Shown one piece after another: positions 9,288 to 18,094 of a stretch of 64,000 bases of DNA. Every line of letters begins with the position of its first letter. Positions within the stretch are counted from its first letter, which is position 1. The DNA comes from Mucilaginibacter lacusdianchii. Its GTDB lineage: Bacteria; Bacteroidota; Bacteroidia; Sphingobacteriales; Sphingobacteriaceae. The stretch spans positions 1,240,001 through 1,304,000 of the forward strand of contig NZ_WSRW01000002.1 in NCBI RefSeq assembly GCF_009770985.1. Direction: 5' to 3'. A program made the translations under genes and the position numbers. The notes under the pieces are model-generated. The model saw only the letters and a list, made by a program, of their open reading frames with translations. It had not been told where the DNA came from and searched no databases.

Positions 9288-11378
9288 TTACACTTCCCCT
9301 TCCCTTTTACGCAAAAACCATTCGCCACTTAATAGCGCCAGTATCAATACAAATACCCATTTCACATCGATCAAATCACTGTAATGCTTATCATCATACA
9401 CAATGGTTTTGATGTTTTCATTTTTGCGGATTAAATCAACCAACTGATTTACCTGCGAGGGCTGCAGCATTTGCCCGCCCGACTGCTTGGCTAAGGTATA
9501 AAGCAATTGATGATTGGCTGTGCTTTGGCGGCTTTCTAAACTTAGCTGTTTAACAGTAAACTGTCCTTTGGCAGTAAACGTTTCACGACCTAGTTTGGCT
9601 GTAGCAATATAACTGTAATCGCCTACCGGCAAAGTACTGGCATTCAGCTGATAGCTTTTTCCGTTACGACTAAACAGGTAACTGTAATGTTTACCTGCAT
9701 TACTTTTAATGCTAACATTAACATCGGGCGTATTAACCAGTTCCAGCGCATCGTTATACAATTCGGCATTCAGTAATACACTTTCGCCTTCGTCAAACAC
9801 GTTTTTGCTGGCATAAGCCCTAAAACGCTGGCGGTTGGCGTTGGCTGTTAAAAATTGCACTGCTTGTCCAAATAATTCTTCCAAGGCTTGGTGACTGCCA
9901 TAGCTTTGATATTCGGCCAATTGCCAGCGCCATAGGCCCTCGCCCGCCATTACAGCCGTGCGCCTGCCATCTGCCTCGGCAAAAGTTAATAGCGGGTAGC
10001 CGGTAGATACATTACCGATTTTTTGTTTTAGTAATACTGTGGCTTCGTTGCCAGTTCCGTAATTACCGTAAGGTGCCAGTAAAGGTGGAAACTGGTTAAT
10101 TTTACGCAATGTGGAATCAGACAACGTAAATAACGAGAAGCCGGTTACCGGCTCGGCAAACACCTCCTGCATTTCGGTACGGCCTGCCGCTATTTGTATA
10201 GTTTTTTGTTCGTTGTTAAATGCTGTTAAATCAGTTTGTGCACCGGCCATATACCAAACCGGCACTTTGCTTTTACTCACAAAATCTCTTAGTACAGCGT
10301 TACTTGCGGCGGATGCCTGGTAAAGCATAATCAGGTTATAGTCGCTCAGTTTAATGCCTGCCAATTTATCGCCCTGAACAGCCTTAAGTTCAAAATTTTG
10401 GTTATGCTCTACAGATTGTTTGATAGCACGTATATCCGGATGTGCGCTAGCATAAACCAATAGCACTTTCTGGCGCGCATCAAGTACTTCTATATATATG
10501 CTTTCAGTATTATTCTTTGTAGAAAGCTCGTTGGCTACTGGTGCTACACTAATGGTAAACTTGTGAATACCTTTTTTTTCGGCACTTAATTTTACTGGAA
10601 TGGTTTTGCGGTAGGCATTTGCATTAACGGCTATATTTTGGATGAACACTTGCCTTCCATCTTCTGTAACGCTCAAGTGCATATTTTCGCCCCGGCTTTG
10701 AAGGGCTTCGGCCTGCACTTCTATAATAAAATCGTTGCCCAAAAATGCCGTTTTATTGTAGTTTACGTTACTAACTACTAAATCCCGCCGGGGGATGGTA
10801 TCCCCTAAGGCTATAGTATAAATACTGGCTTTTATATTACGTGCCTCATATTGCGGATCGTTTCCTTGATTGTATAAACCATCAGTGGCTAGCACTAAAG
10901 CACCAATATTCTGGTTCACAAAACGCTCGTTTAGCTGGCGTATGGCCGAGCTGATATTGGTTTGCTTGCCATTAAAGCGGTTGGACAAACCATTGTTCAA
11001 TTGTTGATCGAAGTTAAACTCGCGCACTTCATAATCATCACCTAATGCCTTTTTCAGGTTGGCCAGTTGGCTAATTAACTGGCTTTCACTAAATCCTTTC
11101 GGTTTAAAATTTTGTATGGATGACGAGTTATCTTGTGCAACCAGCACCAATGGCTTTTGTGGCTGATAAGTAACCGACTTAATCAGCGGCGATACCAGCA
11201 AAAACGCAATTACAAATACAGCCAGGGTACGCATAGCGAATAGCAGATACCGCATTTGCTGACTGATATTTACCGGCTGCCGGTACATTAACCAGGCATA
11301 CAATATGCCTAATAACAGGCATACAGGCGTCCACCAGCCCGAAACAGTTCCCCAGGTAATTGAAAACAAAAACAGCAT
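9288..11378 (-). CDS. membrane-anchored VWA-domain protein
   Basis: A 696-residue membrane protein of unknown role. Two N-terminal membrane helices (about 9-31 and 43-66) precede a von Willebrand A-like domain with a MIDAS-type segment AQDNSSSI (about 81-88) and ATDGLYNQG. A long extracytoplasmic region of beta-sandwich character follows, then a C-terminal helix WVFVLILALLSGEWFLRKRE. The layout resembles BatA/BatB-type and other VWA proteins common in Bacteroidota, and glutamine-amidotransferase-like membrane proteins with the same architecture. It lies downstream of fabG and DUF3253 on the same strand, with a 56-base gap that may separate it from them. Confidence 0.78.
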   Translation of the reverse strand: MLFLFSITWGTVSGWWTPVCLLLGILYAWLMYRQPVNISQQMRYLLFAMRTLAVFVIAFLLVSPLIKSVTYQPQKPLVLVAQDNSSSIQNFKPKGFSESQLISQLANLKKALGDDYEVREFNFDQQLNNGLSNRFNGKQTNISSAIRQLNERFVNQNIGALVLATDGLYNQGNDPQYEARNIKASIYTIALGDTIPRRDLVVSNVNYNKTAFLGNDFIIEVQAEALQSRGENMHLSVTEDGRQVFIQNIAVNANAYRKTIPVKLSAEKKGIHKFTISVAPVANELSTKNNTESIYIEVLDARQKVLLVYASAHPDIRAIKQSVEHNQNFELKAVQGDKLAGIKLSDYNLIMLYQASAASNAVLRDFVSKSKVPVWYMAGAQTDLTAFNNEQKTIQIAAGRTEMQEVFAEPVTGFSLFTLSDSTLRKINQFPPLLAPYGNYGTGNEATVLLKQKIGNVSTGYPLLTFAEADGRRTAVMAGEGLWRWQLAEYQSYGSHQALEELFGQAVQFLTANANRQRFRAYASKNVFDEGESVLLNAELYNDALELVNTPDVNVSIKSNAGKHYSYLFSRNGKSYQLNASTLPVGDYSYIATAKLGRETFTAKGQFTVKQLSLESRQSTANHQLLYTLAKQSGGQMLQPSQVNQLVDLIRKNENIKTIVYDDKHYSDLIDVKWVFVLILALLSGEWFLRKREGEV

Positions 11379-11434
11379 ACTTGTATTCCAAATATGCTGT
11401 TTTATTTTGAAAGGATGTAGATTAGAACATCCAG

Positions 11435-11677
11435 TTATATAATTTTAATGCGGATAGGTCCTTTGATATGCTGAACATCAACGGCTGCACCTTTTTGCGT
11501 GATGCTTACTTTGCCTTGTTGCTGCAACGCTATTGCCACATCCCGTATCTGGCTCATGTGCTTTCGCCAATTGTCGGGAAACATGGCTCTTGCTACTTCC
11601 GACGGGCAAATAGTTTTATCCAGCCCGCGTTCGGTTGCCATTGATATAATCACTTTAGCAACTTCGTTATTTTGCAT
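11435..11677 (-). CDS. DUF3253 small protein
   Basis: An 80-residue cytoplasmic protein with a winged-helix appearance. The segment TICPSEVARAMFPDNWRKHM followed by IRDVAIALQQQGKVSITQKG matches DUF3253: a helix carrying CPSEVAR, a helix with W-R-x-hM, and a beta-wing. The fold suggests nucleic-acid binding but the role is unassigned. It lies 24 bases downstream of fabG on the same strand and is probably co-transcribed with it. Confidence 0.75.
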   Translation of the reverse strand: MQNNEVAKVIISMATERGLDKTICPSEVARAMFPDNWRKHMSQIRDVAIALQQQGKVSITQKGAAVDVQHIKGPIRIKII

Positions 11678-11701
11678 ACCGATTGCCAGCTCCTTGCCTC
11701 A

Positions 11702-12445
11702 CTATAACATACCGCCATCAACGGCTATTACCTGACCGGTAACATAAGCGCTCATGTCTGATGCTAGGAAAACACAAGTATTGGCCACATCATCGGTTTC
11801 GCCGGCACGTTTCAGCGGGATGTTTTGCGTCCAGCCTTCAACCACTTTCGGATCCAGCACTTCAGTCATTTCGGTTTTAATAAAACCAGGTGCAACCACG
11901 TTGGTACGGATGTTACGTGAACCCAGCTCTTTAGCTACTGATTTGGAGAAACCGATAATACCCGCCTTAGAAGCAGCATAGTTAGACTGACCGGCATTAC
12001 CCTGTACACCAACCACCGAACTCATGTTGATAAACACCCCCTTACGGGCTTTCATCATCACGCGCGATGCTGCTTTGGTTACATTGAATATGGATTTCAA
12101 ATTTACGTCCAGTACTTCATCCCACTGTTCTTCGGTCATACGCATCAGCAGGCCATCTTTAGTGATACCGGCGTTGTTCACTACAATATCCAGCTTGCCA
12201 AAATCGGCTACAATATCGTTAATCAATTTATCGGCCTCATCAAATTTAGAAGCATCTGAGCGGTAGCCTTTAACCTGAGTACCAAAAGCTTGCAGTTCCT
12301 GCTCTAAAGCCTGGCCTTTTTCAACAGACGACAAATAAGTGAACGCCACGTTGGCACCATGCTCGGCAAACTTTTCGGCTATTTTACGGCCTATACCTTT
12401 TGACGCACCGGTAATCAGCGCGGTTTTTCCTTCTAACAGTTTCAT
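11702..12445 (-). CDS. fabG: 3-oxoacyl-[acyl-carrier-protein] reductase
   Basis: NADPH-dependent reduction of 3-oxoacyl-ACP in fatty acid elongation; a short-chain dehydrogenase of 247 residues. Visible are the cofactor loop TGASKGIG (12-19), NNAG (90-93), the catalytic Ser143 in NMSSVVG, Tyr156 and Lys160 in SNYAASKAG, and the FabG-type ending MSAYVTGQVIAVDGGML. The start MKLLEGKTALITGASKG fits. No other fab gene is adjacent, so it is either the housekeeping enzyme in an isolated position or a paralogue; sequence alone favours a true FabG. Confidence 0.93.
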   Translation of the reverse strand: MKLLEGKTALITGASKGIGRKIAEKFAEHGANVAFTYLSSVEKGQALEQELQAFGTQVKGYRSDASKFDEADKLINDIVADFGKLDIVVNNAGITKDGLLMRMTEEQWDEVLDVNLKSIFNVTKAASRVMMKARKGVFINMSSVVGVQGNAGQSNYAASKAGIIGFSKSVAKELGSRNIRTNVVAPGFIKTEMTEVLDPKVVEGWTQNIPLKRAGETDDVANTCVFLASDMSAYVTGQVIAVDGGML

Positions 12446-12605
12446 AATTTTATCAGAATGATTTTCGAGGCTGTGAAGGTAGGGATTTTAACATTGAGTT
12501 CATAGTTTGTAGGGTATAGTTCAATATAATAGTGTTTTCACCTACTTTATGTTAACGTAAAAGTTTCTTGTATAAACAGATAACTAATTTGGTTATCTTC
12601 AACCC

Positions 12606-13283
12606 ATGCAAAGTGTTGAAGCCTTTTACAATCAGTTAAGCAACCGCTATACTGAATTAATTAGCCGTTGTGTTCCGCGTTACGATGAAATATTTTATAA
12701 CCTGTTCTATTATATACCGGATGACTTGGAACCCCTTCAGATTTTGGACCTGGGCTGCGGTACAGGCAACTTAACGGCGGCCGCCTTGCAACACTATCCA
12801 CAAGCCGAAATCCATGCATTGGATATTTCAGCTGATATCTTGAAGGAATGCCAGCAGCGTTTTGCAGATAAATCCAATGTATACTATCACCAGCAAGATT
12901 TCAGCGATCTGGATTTTGAGCTGGAAAGCTTTGATTTGATCATATCCAGTATAGCCATTCACCATATACCCGATTACGAGAAAACCGACTTGTATGACCG
13001 CGTGCATAGCTTGCTGAAACCCGGTGGCGTATTTGTGTTTGCCGACCAAACCCAAGGCATCAACGAAGAAATTTACCAAAAACACATTGGCCGCTGGAAA
13101 GAAGAAGCCTTTAAACTAGGCTCAACCGAGGCCGACTGGCAGCTTTGGATGGAACACCAGGATGCCCACGATTACCACAGCCCTGTAAGCTGGCACCTTA
13201 ACCAACTGGAACAATCCGGCTTTGATGAAGTAGACCTGATCTGGAAAAACATCATGTGGGCGGTTATGTGGGCGAGAAAGTAG
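12606..13283 (+). CDS. class I SAM-dependent methyltransferase
   Basis: A 225-residue Rossmann-fold methyltransferase with motif I LDLGCGTGNLT (about 47-57), the acidic strand end IHALDIS, and a post-motif ISSIAIHHIPDYEK. The C-terminal part keeps a GGVFVFADQT strand and a stretch rich in Trp and His (DWQLWMEHQDAHDYHSPVSW). The substrate cannot be told from the sequence; small-molecule or lipid methyltransferases share this layout. It is monocistronic, divergent from fabG, and followed by a repeat-rich gap. Confidence 0.85.
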   Translation: MQSVEAFYNQLSNRYTELISRCVPRYDEIFYNLFYYIPDDLEPLQILDLGCGTGNLTAAALQHYPQAEIHALDISADILKECQQRFADKSNVYYHQQDFSDLDFELESFDLIISSIAIHHIPDYEKTDLYDRVHSLLKPGGVFVFADQTQGINEEIYQKHIGRWKEEAFKLGSTEADWQLWMEHQDAHDYHSPVSWHLNQLEQSGFDEVDLIWKNIMWAVMWARK

Positions 13284-13289
13284 TTGGAG

Positions 13290-13336
13290 GTAAAAGATAA
13301 GAACAAAGAAACAAGAGCCACGAACCAAGATTGAAA
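13290..13336 (+). repeat. purine-rich AACCAAGA-type repeat
   Basis: Short imperfect units based on AAGAACCAAGAG(A)CAAGA follow one another here. A very similar stretch is found inside the MFS transporter gene at about 36530-36570, suggesting a dispersed low-complexity family. Confidence 0.45.
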
Positions 13337-13375
13337 TCTTCGCTCCTTATGCCAAATACCATGCTTTTCAAAGAA

Positions 13376-13524
13376 GCGCAGAGGCCCGCTGTTGCGCCCG
13401 GGCCAGCGTAGGATAAGGGGGCGGATAGGTGATCGCAACAGCTAGGCCCTTTTGTTTCTTTTGTGGCTATGACAAAAGAAATAGCCTCTGCGGCAATGAG
13501 CAGACGAAGGAGGTTCAATAGCAC
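13376..13524. repeat. structured dispersed repeat, copy B
   Basis: Second copy of the element at 9085-9235. Outer blocks are nearly identical, the centre differs. Helix 1 here is GCTGTTGCG (13388-13396) with CGCAACAGC (13434-13442); helix 2 is TTTCTTTTGT (13455-13464) with ACAAAAGAAA (13472-13481). Relative to copy A both strands of each helix change together at several positions, so pairing is kept. Confidence 0.75.
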
Positions 13525-13724
13525 TAACACTAAGTTCTAAACGCAGTAATCAACATTAAGAACACAACTGCAATTACGGCAACGAATGCCCAGATTACTT
13601 CGACGGCCACTACACCTGCTATAGCTGTCTCGCAGTGACGTTTCCTTCAAAATTATAATTCAACATCCTTCAAACGTCCACACTCTTTCTTTGTTACGGT
13701 AAAGCAACATCACCATAGCAAAAC

Positions 13725-14057
13725 ATGAATACGGCTAAAATCATCCGCCATCGGCATAAATTCCATCATTATTTGAATGATGACCTGAAATCGGTTACAG
13801 AAGAAACGCATTTTAAGATTGTGTTTTCGGAACCTGCCGAAATGGATAAATTTAAAGAGTGGATAGCCCGGCACGACGGCGAATACAATTACAACAAAAG
13901 CGAAAGCAAACAGGAAGGCAAGTTCCCTAAAGTTCCTTTTTTTCATGATGAGATTTGCTGGTGTGATATTATGACTTTTTATCTGTTACATGAAGCCGGC
14001 TACCGTTACCATTCATCTATTCACCCCTACAAGGGCGAAGTGTATGTTAAGGAATAA
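13725..14057 (+). CDS. hypothetical protein
   Basis: Encodes 110 residues with no signal peptide or membrane segment and no family I recognise. It is rich in His and aromatic residues (HRHKFHHYLNDD, HDEICWCDIMTFYLLHEAG) with CWC near residue 86, which could bind metal, and has mixed charge throughout. It lies between the repeat-rich gap and folC on the same strand, about 78 bases before folC, which has its own -7 box. The ATG at 13725 is the only start giving a compact protein. Codon usage looks like that of its neighbours. Confidence 0.65.
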   Translation: MNTAKIIRHRHKFHHYLNDDLKSVTEETHFKIVFSEPAEMDKFKEWIARHDGEYNYNKSESKQEGKFPKVPFFHDEICWCDIMTFYLLHEAGYRYHSSIHPYKGEVYVKE

Positions 14058-14105
14058 TAAGCTTTATTCTGAGGTTAACATGATGCAGGTATAATAACGG
14101 GTGCT

Positions 14106-14113
14106 TACTTTTG
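14106..14113 (+). promoter_or_regulatory. Bacteroidota -7 box for folC
   Basis: TACTTTTG matches TAnnTTTG and is 22 bases before the folC ATG. The leader contains a small hairpin GTTGCA-TGAC-TGCAAC (14118-14133) ending two bases before the start codon, which might limit initiation. Confidence 0.5.
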
Positions 14114-14135
14114 CGACGTTGCATGACTGCAACTA

Positions 14136-15452
14136 ATGAACATGAACTACCCGGAAACGCTCGATTATTTATACAACCAGCTGCCAATGTTTACCCGCAT
14201 AGGCGCATCGGCTTTTAAAAAAGACCTGACCAATACCCTGGCTTTGTGCGAACGGCTGGATAATCCGCAGCATAAATTTAAAACCGTACATGTGGGCGGC
14301 ACCAATGGCAAAGGATCAACATCGCACATGCTGGCCGCCGTGCTGCAAACGGCTGGCTACAAAACCGGTTTATATACCTCCCCGCACCTGCGCGATTTCA
14401 GGGAACGCATCCGCATTAACGGGCAGATGATCAGCGAACAGGAAGTAGTTGAGTTTGTAGCCCATCATCAAACCGACTTTGAAGAAATTCAACCCTCCTT
14501 TTTTGAAATGACGGTAGCCTTGGCTTTTGACGCTTTTGTAAGTCATGATGTTGATATAGCTATTATTGAAGTTGGTTTGGGCGGCAGGTTAGATTCTACC
14601 AACGTCATCAGCCCTCTCCTATCCATCATCACCAATATTGGCTGGGATCACATGAACTTGCTGGGCAATACCCTGCCCGAAATAGCCAGCGAAAAAGCCG
14701 GAATTATTAAAGCGGAAACTCCCGTTATCATTGGCGAATACCAACCCAAAATTGCACAGGTATTTTTAGATAAAGCGGCAGAGCAAAAAGCACCTATCAG
14801 CTTTGCATCTAAAGACTGGGAGATTACACCCATTAATAGCGAGAAGGCAGAGGTCTCAAACTCAGAAATAGCTTTGCAGGTAAATCGCACTGCATCAACC
14901 AACACTGATTATCCGCCAGTAATCAACTTGGACCTGACCGGAACCTACCAGCTTAAAAACGTTAAAACTGTTCTGTCGGCTATAGGTAAATTACGGATTC
15001 AAGGCTTTGCCATTACTAACGAGGATGTTACAACAGCGTTGCGTCAGGTGAAAACATTAACGGGTTTACAAGGTAGGTGGCAAACGTTGAGCCTTAATCC
15101 GTTAACCATTTGTGATACCGGCCACAATCCGGATGGTATCGAAGAAGTATTGAAGAATATTGAAGCAGTACCTTATCAGCATTTACATTTTGTAATAGGT
15201 ATGGTAAATGATAAAGACAGCAGCAAAGTATTAAGCATGTTGCCTAAAAATGCCACTTACTATTTTTGTAAACCCGATATCCCCCGCGGCTTGGATGCTG
15301 ATGCGTTGCAGCAACAAGCAGCCGCTTTTAATTTAGCAGGACAAACTTATGCATCAGTACCCGCAGCACTACAAGCAGCACAACAGACGGCCGCACCAAA
15401 CGACCTGGTTTTTGCTGGTGGCAGCACCTTTGTAGTAGCCGAAATTGTTTAA
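14136..15452 (+). CDS. folC: bifunctional dihydrofolate synthase / folylpolyglutamate synthase
   Basis: Adds glutamate to dihydropteroate and extends the polyglutamate tail of folates. The 438 residues belong to the Mur-ligase family: P-loop GTNGKGST (55-62), TSPHLRDFRERIRING (about 81-96), the GLGGRLDSTNVI motif and a central domain with IITNIGWDHMNLLG; a C-terminal domain holds CDTGHNPDG. Two in-frame ATGs lie two codons apart (14136 and 14142); either could start. Expressed from the -7 box just upstream; the following aldo-keto reductase gene is separated by a nested inverted repeat. Confidence 0.95.
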   Translation: MNMNYPETLDYLYNQLPMFTRIGASAFKKDLTNTLALCERLDNPQHKFKTVHVGGTNGKGSTSHMLAAVLQTAGYKTGLYTSPHLRDFRERIRINGQMISEQEVVEFVAHHQTDFEEIQPSFFEMTVALAFDAFVSHDVDIAIIEVGLGGRLDSTNVISPLLSIITNIGWDHMNLLGNTLPEIASEKAGIIKAETPVIIGEYQPKIAQVFLDKAAEQKAPISFASKDWEITPINSEKAEVSNSEIALQVNRTASTNTDYPPVINLDLTGTYQLKNVKTVLSAIGKLRIQGFAITNEDVTTALRQVKTLTGLQGRWQTLSLNPLTICDTGHNPDGIEEVLKNIEAVPYQHLHFVIGMVNDKDSSKVLSMLPKNATYYFCKPDIPRGLDADALQQQAAAFNLAGQTYASVPAALQAAQQTAAPNDLVFAGGSTFVVAEIV

Positions 15453-15461
15453 AATTAACAC

Positions 15462-15513
15462 ATAGGTATTCGGTAAATCGATACATTTACGGTTTAGTAA
15501 ACTGAATACCTAT
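15462..15513. repeat. nested inverted repeat between folC and the aldo-keto reductase gene
   Basis: Outer arms ATAGGTATTCGGT (15462-15474) and ACTGAATACCTAT (15501-15513) pair with one G-T wobble; inner arms GTAAAT (15473-15478) and ATTTAC (15485-15490) overlap a TACATTTA sequence (15482-15489) that resembles a -7 box. The structure ends three bases before the next start codon. It could be a terminator-like hairpin or an operator over the promoter. Confidence 0.5.
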
Positions 15514-15516
15514 ATT

Positions 15517-16515
15517 ATGACTTACATAGCTTCCGATAACCGGTATCAAAGCATGCCTTATCGCCGTTGCGGTCGCAGCGGCATACAACTACCAGCTATT
15601 TCTTTGGGCTTATGGCACAACTTCGGCGGGGTGGATGTATTTGAAAATTACCGCAAAATATTGCATTTGGCTTTTGACAGCGGCATCACTCATTTTGACT
15701 TAGCAAACAATTACGGACCGCCATACGGCTCGGCCGAAGAGAACTTCGGTATCCTGATGAAAAAGGATTTTGCCAGATATCGCGACGAGTTAATTATATC
15801 CAGCAAAGCCGGTTATGATATGTGGCCCGGGCCATATGGCAACTTTGGTTCTAAAAAATATCTGGTGGCCAGTTTAGACCAAAGCCTTAAACGCATGGGG
15901 TTAGACTATGTAGACATTTTTTATCATCATCGCCCCGATCCGGAAACACCGCTGGAAGAAACCATGTCGGCTTTGGATTTAATTGTTAGGCAGGGCAAGG
16001 CATTATATGTAGGTATATCTAACTATCAGGCCGAAGAAGCGCAAAAAGCAATTACCATTTTAAAACAACTAGGTACGCCATGCCTCATTCATCAGCCCAA
16101 ATATTCGATGTTTGAGCGCTGGGTAGAAGGCGGCTTGCTGGATGTGCTGCAAACTGAAGGCGTAGGTTGTATACCTTTTTCGCCATTGGCCCAAGGTATG
16201 CTGACAGATAAATACCTGCATGGCATTCCCGAAGATTCGCGTGCGGCTAAATCAACAGGGCATTTGCAAACCAATCAAATCACCCCTGAAAAGGTTGGGC
16301 AGATACAACAACTAAACAACCTGGCGCAGCAACGTGGACAAACACTGGCACAAATGGCCATTGCCTGGTTATTGAAAGACAGCCGCGTAACCTCGGTACT
16401 GGTAGGTGCCAGCAAATCAGAGCAATTAGCCGACTCGTTAAAATCGTTAAATAACCTGAGCTTTTCAGCAGATGAGTTAACGCAGATTGAAAATATTTTA
16501 AATGCACACGCCTGA
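15517..16515 (+). CDS. aldo-keto reductase, YghZ/Gpr type (L-glyceraldehyde 3-phosphate reductase-like)
   Basis: NAD(P)H-dependent reduction of aldehydes; the closest characterised type is E. coli YghZ, which detoxifies L-glyceraldehyde 3-phosphate. The 332 residues carry the catalytic tetrad Asp61, Tyr66 (FDLANNYGPPYGSAEE), Lys97 (SSKAGYDMWPGPYG) and the His137/138 pair in IFYHHRPD. The tract GSKKYLVASLDQSLKRMGLD is diagnostic of the YghZ branch. The stop codon overlaps the start of the Gfo/Idh gene by one base (TGATG), so the two are translationally coupled. Exact substrate is inferred. Confidence 0.87.
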   Translation: MTYIASDNRYQSMPYRRCGRSGIQLPAISLGLWHNFGGVDVFENYRKILHLAFDSGITHFDLANNYGPPYGSAEENFGILMKKDFARYRDELIISSKAGYDMWPGPYGNFGSKKYLVASLDQSLKRMGLDYVDIFYHHRPDPETPLEETMSALDLIVRQGKALYVGISNYQAEEAQKAITILKQLGTPCLIHQPKYSMFERWVEGGLLDVLQTEGVGCIPFSPLAQGMLTDKYLHGIPEDSRAAKSTGHLQTNQITPEKVGQIQQLNNLAQQRGQTLAQMAIAWLLKDSRVTSVLVGASKSEQLADSLKSLNNLSFSADELTQIENILNAHA

Positions 16516-17498
16516 TGGAAACCATAAACTGGGGAATTATAGGCTGCGGCGATGTGACCGAAAAAAAAAGCGGCCCGGCATTTAACAAGGTACCCGGCAG
16601 CAAGCTGGTTGCTGTTATGCGCCGTGACGAGGCAAAGGCTGCGGATTATGCGCATAGGCATAATGTTGCCAGATGGTACAGCGATGCCGGGCAGTTGCTT
16701 AGCTACCCTGAGATTAACGCTGTTTATATAGCCACACCACCATCTTCACATTTGGAGTATGCACTGGCTGCGCTTGAAAAGGGATTACCGGTGTATGTTG
16801 AAAAGCCGGTAACCCGTAACGCTGCCGAAGCGCAACAACTGGCCGATGCTGTGCAAAAACACAATGGCAAATTGGTAGTGGCCCATTACCGCCGCAGGGT
16901 TCCCATGTTTTTAGAAGTCAAAAAGCTGTTAGACAAACAAACCATTGGTGAGGTGCGCACGGTACAAATGCGGCTATGGCAAAGCCGCAAACCAAACTTG
17001 GTAACACAAGGTGCACCTAACTGGCGCATCAATCCCGAAATATCTGGCGGCGGCTATTTTCATGACCTGGCCCCGCACCAGCTTGATTTGATGCTTTACT
17101 TTTTCGGTGAACCGGCTTTTTATCAAGGGTTCAGCCTAAATCAGTCGGGCGTTAATGAGGCCGACGATCATGTGTGCGGACAGATTTTATTTAAAAACAA
17201 TGTGGTGTTTAACGGCTCGTGGTGTTTTGATGTAGCCGAAAACCAGAACGTGGATACCTGCGAGATTGTAGGTACCGAAGGCAAAATCAGCTTTTCAGTA
17301 TTCGGCAATGCCGTTACTGTAGAAACTAGTACCGGCACGCAAAACACAGAGTTTACCCAGCCCGAACATATACAGCAACCCATGATTACCAGCGTAGTAG
17401 GTTACCTGCGTGGCGAAGAACCCAACCCTTGCACCATTGAGGAAGCTATAGTGCTGATGAAAATTATTGATACCTTTACTACGCCACCAATTTTATAA
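16515..17498 (+). CDS. Gfo/Idh/MocA-family oxidoreductase
   Basis: A 327-residue NAD(P)-dependent dehydrogenase of sugars or related polyols. The N-terminal Rossmann domain starts IINWGIIGCGDVTEKKSGPAF-like with the glycine-rich turn GIIGCGDV (about 7-14), followed by VYIATPPSSHLEYA and the family motif VEKPV (Lys near 95). The C-terminal domain contains SGGGYFHDLAPHQLDLMLYF, where the Asp/His pair sits in the active site. The one-base overlap with the aldo-keto reductase suggests the two act in one small catabolic or detoxifying operon. Confidence 0.87.
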   Translation: METINWGIIGCGDVTEKKSGPAFNKVPGSKLVAVMRRDEAKAADYAHRHNVARWYSDAGQLLSYPEINAVYIATPPSSHLEYALAALEKGLPVYVEKPVTRNAAEAQQLADAVQKHNGKLVVAHYRRRVPMFLEVKKLLDKQTIGEVRTVQMRLWQSRKPNLVTQGAPNWRINPEISGGGYFHDLAPHQLDLMLYFFGEPAFYQGFSLNQSGVNEADDHVCGQILFKNNVVFNGSWCFDVAENQNVDTCEIVGTEGKISFSVFGNAVTVETSTGTQNTEFTQPEHIQQPMITSVVGYLRGEEPNPCTIEEAIVLMKIIDTFTTPPIL

Positions 17499-17521
17499 GT
17501 TTTAACCCAATCAAAACAAAT

Positions 17522-18040
17522 ATGAAAAAGTTAATCAAAGTTTCCTTTATTGTTACCTTTATTTTGTCTGCCTTTACCGCTTCGGCGCAAATGGATAAAA
17601 GCAAACGCCCTAGTCCGCCGGATACTGTACGTGCAACTACCAGCAAAGGCGTAGCCATTGAAGTAGCTTACAGCCAACCATCAGTTAAAGGCCGCACCAT
17701 TGGTACTGATATTGCCACTTACGGCAAAGTATGGCGTACCGGTGCAAACGAAGCAACTACCATTCAGTTTAGTAAGGATGTAAAAGTAGAAGGCAAAGCA
17801 TTGCCAGCAGGCAAGTATGCTATTTATACTATCCCCGGCGAAAAAGAATGGACCATTATGTTCAATAAAGGTGTTAAAAACTGGGGTACCGTTTACAAAG
17901 AAGAAGATGATGCTGCACGCGTAACCGTGAAAACACAAAAAGCTTCATCATTTACCGAAAAACTAACTTTTAAGGTTGATGCATCCGGCAAAGTAAGCTT
18001 TGCCTGGGGCGATAAAATGGCAGCTTTTGTTGTTAAGTAA
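17522..18040 (+). CDS. DUF2911 secreted protein
   Basis: A 172-residue exported protein with a signal peptide ending TASAQ (residue 23). Family DUF2911 is recognised by PSPPDTVRATTSKGVAIEVA, SQPSVKGRTIG, GKVWRTGANEATTI and LPAGKYAIYTIPGEKEWTI. The domain is beta-rich and widespread in Bacteroidota, often alone or duplicated; no biochemical function is established. It is 23 bases downstream of the Gfo/Idh gene and may be read with it, and ends at a perfect 17-bp hairpin. Confidence 0.85.
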   Translation: MKKLIKVSFIVTFILSAFTASAQMDKSKRPSPPDTVRATTSKGVAIEVAYSQPSVKGRTIGTDIATYGKVWRTGANEATTIQFSKDVKVEGKALPAGKYAIYTIPGEKEWTIMFNKGVKNWGTVYKEEDDAARVTVKTQKASSFTEKLTFKVDASGKVSFAWGDKMAAFVVK

Positions 18041-18054
18041 TTTATAACCATATT

Positions 18055-18094
18055 AAAATAGAAAAGCCCTGTACATGCAGGGCTTTTCTATTTT
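18055..18094. terminator. bidirectional terminator between DUF2911 and DUF6496 genes
   Basis: A perfect 17-bp stem: AAAATAGAAAAGCCCTG, loop TACATG, then CAGGGCTTTTCTATTTT. It overlaps the stop codon of the convergent DUF6496 gene. Confidence 0.85.

Larger units (their letters stand above)
13284..13724. other. 441-base gap without genes, carrying dispersed repeats
   Basis: No convincing coding frame. It contains a purine-rich segment of short AAGAACAAAG/AACAAGAG/GAACCAAG units, the second copy of the structured repeat, and about 200 further bases with no feature I can name. Confidence 0.65.
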
